Positions 17,962 through 28,968 are shown, counted from the first letter of the stretch. The stretch: DNA of 64,000 bases from Nostoc commune NIES-4072 (GCF_003113895.1 NZ_BDUD01000001.1:5001315-5065314); one strand, 5' to 3'. Program-made: numbers and translations. The notes: generated by a model from the sequence alone, not told the origin.

Positions 17962-19284
17962 TTAATTTTTATAAAAAAGGAGAAGCGATCGCACCTGAAT
18001 CTTGAATATTTTTTCTGTTCTCTTATCAAACGCATTGCATAGAAAAGCAGCAGCAGCTTGAGATATTATTGTTGCGATCGCAGCTCCAAAACCTGCATAT
18101 TTAGGAATAAGTAAGACATTAAGAATGATATTAAGTATGGCCCCAAATAAAGTTTTACCTAAAGAAACGTGATTCAAACCTTCAGCAATAAACCACGGTG
18201 ATGTTGCAAGACCCATAAATACAAATAAAGAAGTCCAAATATGGATTGCTAGTATTGGCCCTGCTTCCGCATATCCACTTCCAAACATCACCATAATTAT
18301 CTTGTCGGATAGGAATGTCATTGGCAGAGCAATTGCAATAGATATACACGTAAGGAGGCGAAGTAATTGTCCTATTCGCTGATAATAAAGACTTTCTGAT
18401 TTTTCTTTAGCAGCATAAATCGAAGGAGCAACTGAAGAAACAATAGCCGCCGGAATAAAATACCAAATTTCCGAGATACGTACAGCAGCAGAATAAATTC
18501 CAACCTCATTATTTCCGGTCATTTGACCTAACATTACCTGATCTATTTTCATAAAAATCATGATAGCAAACCCCGAAAAAATCAGAGGTAAGCTCTCTCT
18601 TAAAAGAGTTTTGGCAGTAGAAAAACTCCAACGCCATAATAATAATGAAGATACTTTGACTTGATAAACAATCAGCAAACCAATTGCACTCATTGCAAAT
18701 TCTGCTAATGTTACCCACGCAAAAGCTAACAATGGGGCTTTTGTTAAAATCAATGTTATTTTAATGAGACTATTTAGCAGAAAGGCTATATTCTTAGCAA
18801 TCACCGTGTATTTCGACTGCACCTGTGATTGAAACCATAGTTCAATAGTATCAGCTGCCCTAAAAACTCCTGCCATTGCTAAAATTGCAACTAGCCATAT
18901 CTTTAATGTTTCATGCTCACCTAAGAAAAACATCCCACTAATTGCCAATAAAACAGAAGCAATTCCACCCAGTAATTTTAGCCAGAAAGTGGTTCCTAAA
19001 ATTTCTTCTTTGTTTGATGATTGACGGACAATATGACGAACCACTACATCGTCTAGTCCTAAAGTAAAAATCGGACTAAATAAACTAACAAAGGCTAAGA
19101 TATAGTTAAATAGACCATATTGTTGTACTCCTAAATAGCGTGCTATCCATACTCCTACAACCAAGCTTGCACCCATACGCAGAATGCGGTCAGCAAACAA
19201 CCAACCTGTATTGGCAATAATTGCACGCAGACTAGAACTAAATTTAAATTGTGATAAGCTTTGAAACCTAAATTTACTTAGCAT
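17962..19284 (-). CDS. Wzx-type oligosaccharide flippase
   Basis: 440 aa with about 12-14 membrane segments of the MATE/MOP flippase fold. The N-terminal NTGWLFADRILRMGASLVVG and ARYLGVQQYGLFNYILAF (about residues 25-66) are the Polysacc_synt signature. It moves undecaprenyl-linked repeat units across the inner membrane. Together with the polymerase-like gene and the Wzc-like gene it defines a Wzx/Wzy pathway. The C-terminus is rich in Phe, Lys and Arg and is not conserved. Confidence 0.92.
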   Translation of the reverse strand: MLSKFRFQSLSQFKFSSSLRAIIANTGWLFADRILRMGASLVVGVWIARYLGVQQYGLFNYILAFVSLFSPIFTLGLDDVVVRHIVRQSSNKEEILGTTFWLKLLGGIASVLLAISGMFFLGEHETLKIWLVAILAMAGVFRAADTIELWFQSQVQSKYTVIAKNIAFLLNSLIKITLILTKAPLLAFAWVTLAEFAMSAIGLLIVYQVKVSSLLLWRWSFSTAKTLLRESLPLIFSGFAIMIFMKIDQVMLGQMTGNNEVGIYSAAVRISEIWYFIPAAIVSSVAPSIYAAKEKSESLYYQRIGQLLRLLTCISIAIALPMTFLSDKIIMVMFGSGYAEAGPILAIHIWTSLFVFMGLATSPWFIAEGLNHVSLGKTLFGAILNIILNVLLIPKYAGFGAAIATIISQAAAAFLCNAFDKRTEKIFKIQVRSLLLFYKN

Positions 19285-19393
19285 TGCCTTTTAATTTAAC
19301 TTTTATCAATTTTCAGAATGCAAACTTTTACTAGCTTATTAAATTATTGAAAGTAGATTAAGTTAAGCCAGCATTTTATATAATTATTAGTTA

Positions 19394-20338
19394 CTATTTG
19401 TTTAATTTGCCAGACATCAATATTTTGATGAAGTAGCTGAATAACAAAATAATGCCCTTGATTTTCCAATACAAAATATGTTCAAACAAAAAAATTATTT
19501 TTAAATATGAAATAAAATCCTGAAACTTTGGACATGGGATTGTTTTTAGCTCATTGAGAGATGTAAAAGCCAATAATAAAGGCAAACTTAAATTATTTTT
19601 TTTAAGAATGTAATTAAATAAGGAATTGCGTTTCCAAAATCTTTTATATTCATAGTTCTTATCTATATGTAAAAATTTATTATTGTGATACTGATTATTC
19701 TGATGTATTCTATACATCACTAAAGGTTTAGACATATAAAACTTTTTAGCCCCTACCAAGGATGCTCCCCATACCAGACAGTCATCAGACCTCACACGCC
19801 AATCTTCTATATTCGGAATAGGTAAAATTTTTCTGAGTATTTCTCTACGTATTGATAATGTTGAAGTTATAGAGCCAATCCATTCACCATTGTATAAAGT
19901 TCTGATTACTGAATAACCCAAATCTAAATCAACTGCATCAGTTTGAAATATTCCTTCCACTGCCCCAAACTTCTTGTATGCACAAAATATGAAATCACAT
20001 TCAGTACGTCTACTATAAAACTTTAATGCGTTTTCTAAATATTGAGGTTGATAAATATCATCAGCATCTAAAAAAAATATAATCTCTCCGGTAGCAGCTA
20101 AAAAGCCTTCATTAAAGGATGATAATTGTCCTTGATTTGTTTCTTGAAAGATACATTTAACATTGTCTAATTGAGCAAATTTAGCTATAACTTCCACAGA
20201 ATTATCTGTAGATGCGTCATCAATAATAATAATTTCATCAAATTTAACTGTTTGATTTAAAGCACTATCAATTGCCTCTGAAACAAATTCAGCATAATTG
20301 TAGTTATTAATTAAACAAGATGTCCTAATTTTATCCAT
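19394..20338 (-). CDS. Family 2 glycosyltransferase
   Basis: A GT-A enzyme of 314 aa. SCLINNYNYAEFVSEAIDSA (about 8-27), then IIIDDASTDNS (about 37-47) and the metal-binding IIFFLDADD (about 85-93), are standard GT2 motifs; GASLVGAKKFYMSKPLVMYR follows later. Two hydrophobic segments near the C-terminus (about 265-310) may tie it to the membrane. It is the first transferase after the Wzc-like gene and shares its direction. Confidence 0.88.
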   Translation of the reverse strand: MDKIRTSCLINNYNYAEFVSEAIDSALNQTVKFDEIIIIDDASTDNSVEVIAKFAQLDNVKCIFQETNQGQLSSFNEGFLAATGEIIFFLDADDIYQPQYLENALKFYSRRTECDFIFCAYKKFGAVEGIFQTDAVDLDLGYSVIRTLYNGEWIGSITSTLSIRREILRKILPIPNIEDWRVRSDDCLVWGASLVGAKKFYMSKPLVMYRIHQNNQYHNNKFLHIDKNYEYKRFWKRNSLFNYILKKNNLSLPLLLAFTSLNELKTIPCPKFQDFISYLKIIFLFEHILYWKIKGIILLFSYFIKILMSGKLNK

Positions 20339-20500
20339 GTAAAAATACCTCCATTATCAGGAATAAGATAGTATCGCAAGGCGGAAGTCAAAAGTATTAT
20401 GGAATAAGCTCTTTAGGGGTTTTAAATGGTTGCTCTATTTCCGCCGTGGCGTAATAGGTTGATTTACTTGCAGCAACATTCACTTTTCCAATTTATCCGA

Positions 20501-22705
20501 TTAACGCTCTTTGGAAAATTTTGTTAAGCTGCTAGATACTAAATCTTGTTGGATTTGTTGTTTTTTGTTGTCATAAAAGTAACTATTAGGTTCATTTTTG
20601 GTATTCACACCATTGATGACTATCCCTAACACCTTCTGACCTGACTGAGTTAAAAACTCTTTAGCTGAATTCGCACTGTTCAAGTCAACTACTCCAGGAC
20701 GAACGACTAATAAGATTCCGTCAGTGAGGGTACTTAAAACAGCAGCATCTGCTATCCCTGACAAAGGAGGAGTATCAAAAATTATAAAATCGTAATCTAT
20801 GCCAAAGTTACTAATTAATGTTGCCATGCGTTGAGAATCTAGCATTGCTACTGGATTAGGAGGCAAAATTCCAGAAGTAAGAACCTCAAGATTAGGCATT
20901 ACTTCTTGTATTGCTACATCTAAAGAAACTTGACCAGCAATGGCATTACTTAGCCCTGTTACATTTGTTAGTCCCCAGATATGATGCTGCATGGGATTAC
21001 GCATATCTGCATCTACCAACAAGACTCGCCGCCCTGCCTGAGCCATAGTCACAGCTAAATTTGCAGATACATCAGACTTTCCTTCTTTGGCAACGGAACT
21101 TGTGATTACAATGCTTTTTAGCGGTTTATCAGAACAAAGAAACTTTAAGTTTACTTGTAGTACTTGGTATGCATTACCAAGAGGGAAGTAAGGAATATCT
21201 CTGCCAATAATTTTGGGAATAGCTCTATCGAGTCCTGCTATAGAAGGATTATCTTTCCCATTTTTACTTTGTGTCGGAATCACTCCTAATACACTGTATT
21301 TCATTACTTCTTTGGCTTCTTTGACGCTCTTCACCGAGCGGTCTACTAAGTCTAAACCAAAGGCAACAATGATACCTAAGAAAAGGCCAATTCCTCCTCC
21401 ACCAACTATAAACAGAATTTTACGAGGCCCTTCTGCTTTATCGGGGATTAAAGCATAGGAAATGACACGAGCATTAGGAATCTTTTGGTTCTGTGCAATA
21501 TCAATTTCTTGGCGTTTTTTTAAGAGTGTTTCGTAAGTCGTTTGAGCTGCTTGTAGCTTCCGTTCTAGCTCTCGTTGAGTCTGTTCTAGCTTTGGCAAAT
21601 TATTTGCTCGTTTGATATAGGCCTCTTGCTGTCGTACAAGTGTGGCAATTTGTCTTTCTAGACCGACACGTTCTGCCTGAGCACGAGTAATATCTGCTAT
21701 TAGGCTTTGGCGCAGTTGTCCAACCTGTAAACTTCCCTCTGTTATCTGTGCTGTACCAGCGAATTGTCCTATGCGTTCTTTTAGCAAGCTCTGAAGAGCT
21801 GCGACTTTTTCTTGTAAGTTAGTAATTGTAGGGTGTTCAGGTGAAAAACGTGTACGCTCTAGTGCCAGTTGGCTTTCTGTTTCTTGGAGTTGGGCAAGCA
21901 CTTTCTGAACTCCAGGTGCTTGAGTTAATTCAGATGCGATTACACCTTGCTTTGAATCTATCTTAGCTTCACTACTTAACTGTTCTAAACGACCTTTGAC
22001 ATCATCTAATTGCGCTAAAGCTTGAGAAATTTGGTTTCCTAATTTGGAAATCGTATCAACTGCTGCGCTTGCTTCTTGTCCTAAGACAACAACTTTATTC
22101 TTTTCTTTAAATAGCCGCAGTTTTGATTCGGTTCTTCTGACAATTTCCTCAGCTTTGGGTACTTCCGTTACGAGAACTTCTTTGGCTATCAGGGCTTCAT
22201 TCTGATTAGCTTTGATATTAAGCTCGATATAACTGTCGATAACTTCGTTGACGATTTTGGCAGCTAGTTCAGGATTGCCACCTTTATAAGAGATTTGTAC
22301 AACATCAGTACCTTTGATTCCTTCTATCTTTAGTTGTTTTGCCAAGTCAGGAATCGAGAGCAGTTTGCCTTTGCTATCTTTGAGGTTGAGGGAATTAATT
22401 GTTTTCTCAATGACTGGATTTGACCCAATAACTCTCACCTGCGTTTCCAGAGGATTGTCGTTGACATTCAAAGCTTCCAAGCGTCCTATGTCTTCTGATA
22501 ACCCTGTGAGTGAGGAAGAGCGATTGGTCTTAATCATCAAACTTCCTTCTGCCTTGTATGAGGGTTTTAGTGAAAATGCATACAAGCATCCAAGGGTAAC
22601 AGTTATACCAAAAATACCAACTAGAGGTAGCCAACGCCGTTGAATAACTTCTAAGTATTTCTGAATATTTACTTCTTCAACGTGTGGTAAAGATTCCATC
22701 GTCAT
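20501..22705 (-). CDS. Wzc-like polysaccharide co-polymerase and tyrosine autokinase
   Basis: A 734-aa fusion of a Wzz-type chain-length domain and a BY-kinase. There is one membrane segment near residue 30, a large periplasmic part with long coiled coils (about 170-400) and a second membrane segment (about 425-450). The cytoplasmic kinase follows with Walker A in SSVAKEGKSD (about 525), Walker A' LLVDADMRNP (about 560) and Walker B FIIFDTPPL (about 645). The usual C-terminal tyrosine cluster is weak: only NSYFYDNKK is seen. It is the first gene of the minus-strand locus, and the promoter is expected in the gap upstream. Confidence 0.92.
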   Translation of the reverse strand: MTMESLPHVEEVNIQKYLEVIQRRWLPLVGIFGITVTLGCLYAFSLKPSYKAEGSLMIKTNRSSSLTGLSEDIGRLEALNVNDNPLETQVRVIGSNPVIEKTINSLNLKDSKGKLLSIPDLAKQLKIEGIKGTDVVQISYKGGNPELAAKIVNEVIDSYIELNIKANQNEALIAKEVLVTEVPKAEEIVRRTESKLRLFKEKNKVVVLGQEASAAVDTISKLGNQISQALAQLDDVKGRLEQLSSEAKIDSKQGVIASELTQAPGVQKVLAQLQETESQLALERTRFSPEHPTITNLQEKVAALQSLLKERIGQFAGTAQITEGSLQVGQLRQSLIADITRAQAERVGLERQIATLVRQQEAYIKRANNLPKLEQTQRELERKLQAAQTTYETLLKKRQEIDIAQNQKIPNARVISYALIPDKAEGPRKILFIVGGGGIGLFLGIIVAFGLDLVDRSVKSVKEAKEVMKYSVLGVIPTQSKNGKDNPSIAGLDRAIPKIIGRDIPYFPLGNAYQVLQVNLKFLCSDKPLKSIVITSSVAKEGKSDVSANLAVTMAQAGRRVLLVDADMRNPMQHHIWGLTNVTGLSNAIAGQVSLDVAIQEVMPNLEVLTSGILPPNPVAMLDSQRMATLISNFGIDYDFIIFDTPPLSGIADAAVLSTLTDGILLVVRPGVVDLNSANSAKEFLTQSGQKVLGIVINGVNTKNEPNSYFYDNKKQQIQQDLVSSSLTKFSKER

Positions 22706-25138
22706 AATATATGCAAATTTTATAAATAGCTTGATTTACTTACAGGAGATATTTCTTAGTATTTTACCGATACTAGCACTGGAGTCCACTTTGCTATGGT
22801 AATATCTGCATTGATTGTCAGCTAATGCCTTTTTATTGAGGTTGTTTAAGAGCTGAAGTAAATTAGTAAACATCTTTAACTAGCAGTAAGTGGCATCCAC
22901 TTCTGCACAAAAGAGTAAATAGTACATAATTTTGATTGTTTGGAATTACGAATCCACTTTCACTACCATTCAAACTCCTTTCCAGAAATATGCAAATATC
23001 AAGTTGATTGATAAACTTAGAGTAAAAACACTAATTGTTGGTTTAACTTAGAGTTGCATTACTACTGATCAAAGTATTTATGAATCATCTAGTAATCAAC
23101 ATCATATTCTGTAAAAACACTGATTTGGATAACTTTACAAAATATTTATACAAATGCTAGTATACTCGCTACCTTTTTGCTGATTCTGAAAAGACAAAAA
23201 AATTAATTGCTTAAGGGTAAGCAATTAAATAACTGTGCCAGCCTACAAGCAATGGAACAACTTTATTAGTTATCAGTTACCAGTTTCAATCGAAAGGTTT
23301 AAGTCTTCTACCATACGCCTATTAACTGTTTACTCTTAATTGTCCACTGGTTTCAAGTTAGGTTTTTGACAGTGATAAGAGACGCCTAGAAAGACAGGAT
23401 AGATATTTACCTGAACTGCTGAACAATAATTAGTTTTTGCTTAGAATAATGATTAATCTTGAGAAAGATACGGGACTGACATAATAAAATTGTGTAATTT
23501 GAGAATCGAATTTGTAAAGACTCACAGCCAGTTTAATTTGCCCAGACTGCTGCAAAGCTTTTTTGATCTGGCTTTATATGTGGAAATGACAGTATAGTAT
23601 CGGTTCTTGAGTATATCCCGTATTTTAGGTTTACCCATAAACTTGCCATCGCCTTGCTTGTATTCTGCAATAGACACAAAATACTCCTTCCAAGGTTCAT
23701 CTAACAATATATGTTGTGTTATCTGTGTAAGTGTATAGTAACACGCGTAAGAGATAAACGACTAGTAACTAACGTTTGCAGAATAAAACCGAACTATATG
23801 AAGAAAGATAAACTCCGGTATAATCGTTTTCACTGATGCTTTATACCAAGAACAAAGTTTTACGCTGACTTACTTAATTAATACAGCTAAAAGAATATGA
23901 GTTAGTAAAGTTGCAGCAGAAAGCACAGAACAGACGAGGCTCAAATTCCCACATGGTTAGAGCATGGATTGCTCAATTGCCTCCTTTTAGACAAAAGTCT
24001 ACATCAGACTAAATAAACTTCACTATGTTTTTTATGAAGTTTAGTTAATCAGCTGTATCGATTCACAGCTGGGCTTTTGTATCAACTTAAGGTAAAAACT
24101 AGTAAGTGCGGAAGCTTTAAGATACCCTATTGTTAGGGATTTCAGATGATTTCTGCATTTTTGGAGAAGTCGGGAATCTTGTTATTGTAATTATGCTGTA
24201 TAATAATTAACCACTACGAAACGTAAGTCTTTTCGCTTCGATAGGATAATTACCTGCGATCGCGGATGTTGCTATCTTGCCAAGTATTATCCTTGGTGTT
24301 AACGTGACAAATATTACTACTTTTAGTCAAAAATATGTTGCCAAGAGTAATTACGTTGATAATACTGCACCTAATACAGATGTCTGCGTTCTGTATCCCA
24401 CAAGGGCAATTATCATAGATACCTGCGTCTTTGCCGTCTTAATTTAACTGGAGTTTTAAGAAGCAAGGTAGCTATGCTGTTTTGGTGGAAGTAGAAGGGA
24501 AGCACCCTCAGTTGAACTGCTCCGAAGAAAGCTGTTCTTAAGTAGAAGAACCTGGGGAAGTGCTTATTTGATAGCTAGTGTTCTACGTAGCTGACTTAAT
24601 ATGATCGGATTATTTAGTAAAAACTTAGGGCTAATAAATGGGCATTTTAAGTTTAATAAGTTGATATTCAATCAAATCAAAATATAACCTAAATAGTAGC
24701 AATCAAAATAAATTGTTAATTTGTGGTTTAATAATTTTAAATTACTACTAGTGTAGAGATTTTGTATTACTCAGTTATTTTTTGTAATAAAATCATTTTC
24801 GGGGCAATGTTTAATTTACTCATAAAGTGTATTAGATAAGTAAATCAATAATAATTATGTTCCCCAGATATGCAGATAGCAATAATAAAGCAGTGTAATT
24901 GGTTTAAAAGGTATGGTTATGATACTTGAGGTAATTGATTTGTCACTACTGATGATGTTATTATTAGGGAGTGGGTTGATTTTGGGTTTATTATCTCCAA
25001 GAATTGACTTGTAATATATCATAGACCAAAATTCATCAGTATTGCCAATTGATTGATTAGCAGTGTGAAATGGCTATGGGTCTGAATATCTAGACTTGAT
25101 ACCAATAAATTGATGAGGTTACAGAGGAGCAAATAACC
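22706..25138. other. Long intergenic region between exopolysaccharide locus and sigma factor gene
   Basis: About 2.4 kb with no intact gene; it is AT-rich and must hold the promoter of the wzc-like gene and that of the sigma gene. Inside are a degraded TnpB fragment (23522-23707) and a GTG-started 47-codon frame at 24304-24447 with a hydrophobic end and no ribosome site. A GAAGTCGGGAATCTTGTTA stretch near 24165 recurs at 45085-45103. I see no tRNA, CRISPR or known riboswitch. A long leader of the sigma gene or a small RNA is possible but unproven. Confidence 0.5.
23522..23707 (-). pseudogene. Remnant of a TnpB/OrfB-type transposon protein
   Basis: The 61-codon frame reads EYKQGDGKFMGKPKI...NRYYTVIST.KARSKK, matching the N-terminal third of IS200/IS605-type TnpB proteins, where the pattern is YK.NP.KF.G.PK.P.YK...G...Y. 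Near its 3' end a one-base shift is needed to continue with KKALQQSGQIKLA, the next family block. No catalytic RuvC part and no element ends are left. It shows past insertion near the polysaccharide locus. Confidence 0.6.
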
Positions 25139-26158
25139 ATGAGCAACTTAACATCTCCACCTACCGAAGTTCAAAAAACGAAGAAAAAAAGTTTAGCCGC
25201 AGATAAAAAACCTCGATCTACAGATGATATTGTGCGTAGTTATCTGCAAGAAATCGGGCGTGTAGATTTGTTGACTCGTGAACAAGAGGTTATTTTTGCC
25301 GAACAAGTGCAGCAGATGATGATCTTACTAGCTGCTAAAGAAGAATTAGCTGTAAAATTAAATCACGAACCCACACTGCAAGAATGGGCAGATCAGGTGG
25401 AGTTAAGTGTTGAAGTGGTAGAGCAACAGCTAAATTTAGGACATCAAGCCAAGCAGAAAATGATTCAGGCTAATCTCCGGTTAGTGGTAGCAGTGGCGAA
25501 GAAATACCAGCACCGTAACCTGGAATTTATGGATTTAATTCAAGAAGGTACTTTGGGTTTAGAGCGAGGAGTGGATAAATTTGATCCTGCTCTTGGTTAT
25601 AAGTTTTCTACCTACGCTTACTGGTGGATTCGTCAAGGAATTACACGAGCGATCGCTCAACAAGGACGAACAATTCGTTTACCTATCCACGTCTTTGAGA
25701 AACTGAACAAAATTAAACGGGTGCAACGAGAATTATCTCAACAGTTAGGTCGCGTTCCTACTACTGCTGAAATTGCTAAGGCGTTATCTTTGACACCTAG
25801 CCAAGTTCGAGAGTGTTTGTTTTTAGCCCGTCAACCGTTTTCCTTAGAGGCGCGAGTTGGTGAACAACAAGATACAGAATTGCAGGACATACTGGAGGAT
25901 GATGGCCCTTCTCCCGAAGACTATGCTGTTGAAGAATCTTTGCACCAAGATTTACAAGACTTGTTGGCAAAGCTGTCTCCCCAGCAGCGAGAGATATTAA
26001 CCTTGCGCTTTGGTCTGACTGATGGATATGAACTTTCTTTAGCACAGATTGGCGATCGCATGGGTATTAGTCGAGAGCGGGTGCGTCAGATAGAACAAAA
26101 AGCCCTTAGCCTTCTACGACGGCAAAAAGAACAAGTACGTAGTTATTTAGCAAGCTGA
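25139..26158 (+). CDS. Group 2 sigma-70 factor
   Basis: A 339-aa RNA polymerase sigma factor of the non-essential RpoD-like group (SigB/C/D/E of cyanobacteria). Region 1.2 is DDIVRSYLQEIGRVDLLTREQE (about 29-50, joined here for position only). Region 2 includes ANLRLVVAVAKKYQHRNLEF, MDLIQEGTLGL and KFSTYAYWWIRQGITRAI (about 110-172), region 3 follows, and region 4 has LTLRFGL...SLAQIGDRMGISRERVRQIE (about 285-322). GAGGAG stands before the ATG. Such factors direct responses to nitrogen, carbon or stress conditions in cyanobacteria; which one this is cannot be settled here. Confidence 0.93.
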   Translation: MSNLTSPPTEVQKTKKKSLAADKKPRSTDDIVRSYLQEIGRVDLLTREQEVIFAEQVQQMMILLAAKEELAVKLNHEPTLQEWADQVELSVEVVEQQLNLGHQAKQKMIQANLRLVVAVAKKYQHRNLEFMDLIQEGTLGLERGVDKFDPALGYKFSTYAYWWIRQGITRAIAQQGRTIRLPIHVFEKLNKIKRVQRELSQQLGRVPTTAEIAKALSLTPSQVRECLFLARQPFSLEARVGEQQDTELQDILEDDGPSPEDYAVEESLHQDLQDLLAKLSPQQREILTLRFGLTDGYELSLAQIGDRMGISRERVRQIEQKALSLLRRQKEQVRSYLAS

Positions 26159-26276
26159 GATTATTTTTTCATAATAATGTAGAGCATTTAAACTCAGGAA
26201 GTCACCATTATGACTGTATAAAACTCAGTCATTTTGGGAGAAAATAAACCTAAGTAATTTCTCTCAAAGGTTTGAT

Positions 26277-26771
26277 ATGAGTACATCAAAGACAGCGCAA
26301 CAATTGCAAGCACAATCTGTGACTTCTGAAAACTTTCGGCGTTATGGACAGGTGATTTTTGCGAGTCTTGATGGCAAAGCTTATGATGTGGAAGATGCCC
26401 AGTTAAATCTGCATAATGGTATTCCACGGTTTTATATTATGCGGTTGGAGAAAAGAGGGCGAAAATTTCACAAAATTACTCGTCATGTACAATGCACTCA
26501 ATGTCTGGGTTCTTTGTCAGGGAAAGATTGGTTAATTGCAGTTTGTCCTCCTAATAATGATGTAAATGAACCAGCATTAGAAGAAATTGCCGTTTTCCGC
26601 ATTCCGGGGAATTGTTTTATCAAGCTACATGAGGGAACTTGGCACGCTGGCCCCTATTTTGACCATGAAGCTGTAGATTTTTATAATTTGGAACTAGCTG
26701 ATACAAATGTGGTGGATCATTTCACCCATGATTTTCTCAAGAGTCATCAATTAGAGTTTGAGATGGTTTAG
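26277..26771 (+). CDS. Ureidoglycolate lyase family cupin protein
   Basis: 164 aa. The family releases urea from ureidoglycolate in purine breakdown. The C-terminal block [21 protein letters not shown] (about 120-140) and [12 protein letters not shown] hold the His/Glu residues of the cupin site. No other allantoin genes are nearby, so the substrate is uncertain; in cyanobacteria this family often stands alone. It converges with galK, with a 4-bp overlap of the two stops. Confidence 0.78.
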   Translation: MSTSKTAQQLQAQSVTSENFRRYGQVIFASLDGKAYDVEDAQLNLHNGIPRFYIMRLEKRGRKFHKITRHVQCTQCLGSLSGKDWLIAVCPPNNDVNEPALEEIAVFRIPGNCFIKLHEGTWHAGPYFDHEAVDFYNLELADTNVVDHFTHDFLKSHQLEFEMV

Positions 26772-27850
26772 ACTTCATCACTCAATCCCAAAGAAGGAAC
26801 CAAAATTCGTCCGTTGTAACCTGCTTGGTTGTATTGTTCAAGGACATGAGTTGCAATACTTTTGCTCTCACCTGATCTAACCAAAGCTACACTTGCTCCC
26901 CCAAAGCCTGCACCTGTGAGTCTTGCACCAAACACCCCTTCTGTTTTCTGCAAAATCTCTACCAACCTATCTAGGGCTGGTACTGAAACTTCGTAATCAT
27001 CTCGCAAGCTGGCGTGGGAAGCGTTCATCAATTCGCCAAATCGCTCAGATGTTACTCCCTGTAATACTTCCAAAACGCGGTTATTTTCTGTAACTACATG
27101 ACGGGCACGACGCTGTAGTGGTTCAGGTAATGTTTTTGTTACATTAACATCAGTAATATCTCGTAATGCTTTCACACCGAGCGATCGCGCCGCTTCTTCA
27201 CACTCAGCCCGACGCTGGTTATAACCGCTACCTGCAAGTGTGCGGGGTACGCCGCTATCAATAACCAAAATCTCCGCTTTTTCAGGCAGAGGCATTACCC
27301 GGCGTTCTAAAGTCCGAGTATCTAAAAACAAGATATGTTCAGTATCAGCCAAACTAGAAGCCATCTGATCCATGATGCCACATTGCACGCCAGCATATTG
27401 AATTTCTGCTTGCTGGGCGAATTGGGCGATTTCAACATCATCAATGGGAAGGTTCAGAAGTTGGCGTAATGCCCGGAGGGTTGCCACTTCCAAAGCTGCG
27501 CTGCTAGATAAACCCGAACCCATCGGAACCGATGATTTGACGTATACACAAAGTGATGGTATAGTGTAGCCTGCTTTTTGCAAAAGCTCAATACAGCCAA
27601 AAATATAACTGGCAAATCCAGACGGCTGATGATTGATATCTGAAATACTCACTTGCTCGTTAAGATTTTCCGAGTAAAAGTGATGCTGGCGATCGCTACT
27701 AAAACCTAGCTCTACTGTCGTACTTTGAGGAATCGCAGTTGGAAGAACGAACCCATCATTATAGTCGGTATGTTCGCCCAGTAAATTTACTCTTCCTGGC
27801 GCACTGGCTTGAGTTTCAGGTGGTTTACCGAATATTTGTTGAAAATCCAT
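26768..27850 (-). CDS. galK: Galactokinase
   Basis: Phosphorylates galactose to galactose-1-phosphate, the first step of the Leloir pathway. All three GHMP-kinase motifs are visible in 360 aa: [16 protein letters not shown] (about 18-33), the ATP-binding [15 protein letters not shown] (about 110-124) and [12 protein letters not shown] (about 315-326). It lies 5 bp after the M24-like gene on the same strand. With galT at 29313-30413 it forms a galactose set. Confidence 0.95.
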   Translation of the reverse strand: MDFQQIFGKPPETQASAPGRVNLLGEHTDYNDGFVLPTAIPQSTTVELGFSSDRQHHFYSENLNEQVSISDINHQPSGFASYIFGCIELLQKAGYTIPSLCVYVKSSVPMGSGLSSSAALEVATLRALRQLLNLPIDDVEIAQFAQQAEIQYAGVQCGIMDQMASSLADTEHILFLDTRTLERRVMPLPEKAEILVIDSGVPRTLAGSGYNQRRAECEEAARSLGVKALRDITDVNVTKTLPEPLQRRARHVVTENNRVLEVLQGVTSERFGELMNASHASLRDDYEVSVPALDRLVEILQKTEGVFGARLTGAGFGGASVALVRSGESKSIATHVLEQYNQAGYNGRILVPSLGLSDEV

Positions 27851-27855
27851 GATTA

Positions 27856-28968
27856 TTAATTATACAAAGGTACAGGGCGCAATCTTCCTTCTACCTCAAC
27901 ATTAGGGAAATTTTGATCAAAAGTCAGATTTTCCAACTTTCCATCTTTCAAAATTACAAAAGTATCTTCAACCTTTGCCCCAGTTAAACTGGGATTCCAA
28001 GCAACAGCAATACCTTCTGCCAAAGCATCAGTAGTGGTTGGATTTGCTACGATTTCTCGCGCTAAATATCCAGTAGTTCCTCCCTGGTGATGTTCACGGA
28101 TGGCATTAGGGAATCCATGCTGCTCATAAGCCTGAGCTAGCGCATGATAAACTGTGTCCAAAGTGGTTCCGGGTAGGCACAAATTCAAAACTACTGCTTC
28201 TATTTCGCGCACATGGGAATGCAATTCTGCCGCTTCGTCTGAGAGCTTACCAAAACAAACAAATCGCGTCAAATTTGCATACAAACCGTAACCTCTAGCG
28301 CAAAACACTAGCATCGCTTGCCGTCCAATTTGTTCTGCTGTGGGTGTAGCATGACGGTATAGCGGTAAACGCCTCTCACCCGCTACCAGTGTCAGCGCTG
28401 GATGCAAGCCTTTCGCCCATAACGCCTCTGCACCCGCACCCGCTAACTGATATTCTGTCCAAGTTGGCTTGGCAACTTTGAGTACTTCTGTCATTGCCTG
28501 ACTAGCTTTTTGCCCAACTTGGCGATATCGCTCTAATTCACTTGACATCATTACCCGTTTATGCAATTGCAGAGATGGGGGTAACGGCTGTTCTAAATTG
28601 GAGATGGGGCGTTCGCGCTTCGCGTTGTCGCAGACATCGCTAATTACTTTTCCGTTGTCAGTTACATCACGAACAAAAGACTCACGGGCAGCATAATCAG
28701 CCCAAGGGTTCACATATACCTTAAAATTGGCAGGCAGTTCTTCATCCTTAAGACGCTGCGCTTCAATTTCATCCGTCAATACCCAAGCATCTTCAGTAGT
28801 TACTAATACTTCTGCTACGCCACTCTCAGCAGTAAGCAGTACGATGTTAGAAGCGCCAGCTGTCGCCCAGGCAAACCAGTCTGTACCGCGCAAGCGCACG
28901 GCTTGCACTTCGGTTTCACGCAAGATTTGCCTGATTAATTCTAGTTTTTTGGAGACTTCTTCGTTCAT
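27856..28968 (-). CDS. M24 (Xaa-Pro peptidase) fold protein lacking most metal ligands
   Basis: A 370-aa protein with the creatinase/aminopeptidase P two-domain layout. The C-terminal pita-bread blocks are [16 protein letters not shown] (about 170), [16 protein letters not shown] (about 292) and [12 protein letters not shown] (about 340). Of the five ligands of active M24 enzymes, the two Asp positions appear as [15 protein letters not shown] and the first Glu as AWNPSL; only the His and the last Glu are clear. It is therefore likely inactive as a metallopeptidase, or has another activity. It is located between galT and galK, 5 bp from galK. A KRERPIS peptide (about residue 115) derives from a CGTTCGCGCTTCGCG repeat motif. 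Confidence 0.75.
   Translation of the reverse strand: MNEEVSKKLELIRQILRETEVQAVRLRGTDWFAWATAGASNIVLLTAESGVAEVLVTTEDAWVLTDEIEAQRLKDEELPANFKVYVNPWADYAARESFVRDVTDNGKVISDVCDNAKRERPISNLEQPLPPSLQLHKRVMMSSELERYRQVGQKASQAMTEVLKVAKPTWTEYQLAGAGAEALWAKGLHPALTLVAGERRLPLYRHATPTAEQIGRQAMLVFCARGYGLYANLTRFVCFGKLSDEAAELHSHVREIEAVVLNLCLPGTTLDTVYHALAQAYEQHGFPNAIREHHQGGTTGYLAREIVANPTTTDALAEGIAVAWNPSLTGAKVEDTFVILKDGKLENLTFDQNFPNVEVEGRLRPVPLYN

Noticed and set aside
24304..24447. GTG-started 47-codon frame ahead of the sigma gene
   Set aside because: It has no ribosome site and no recognised match; kept only as a note within the intergenic entry.
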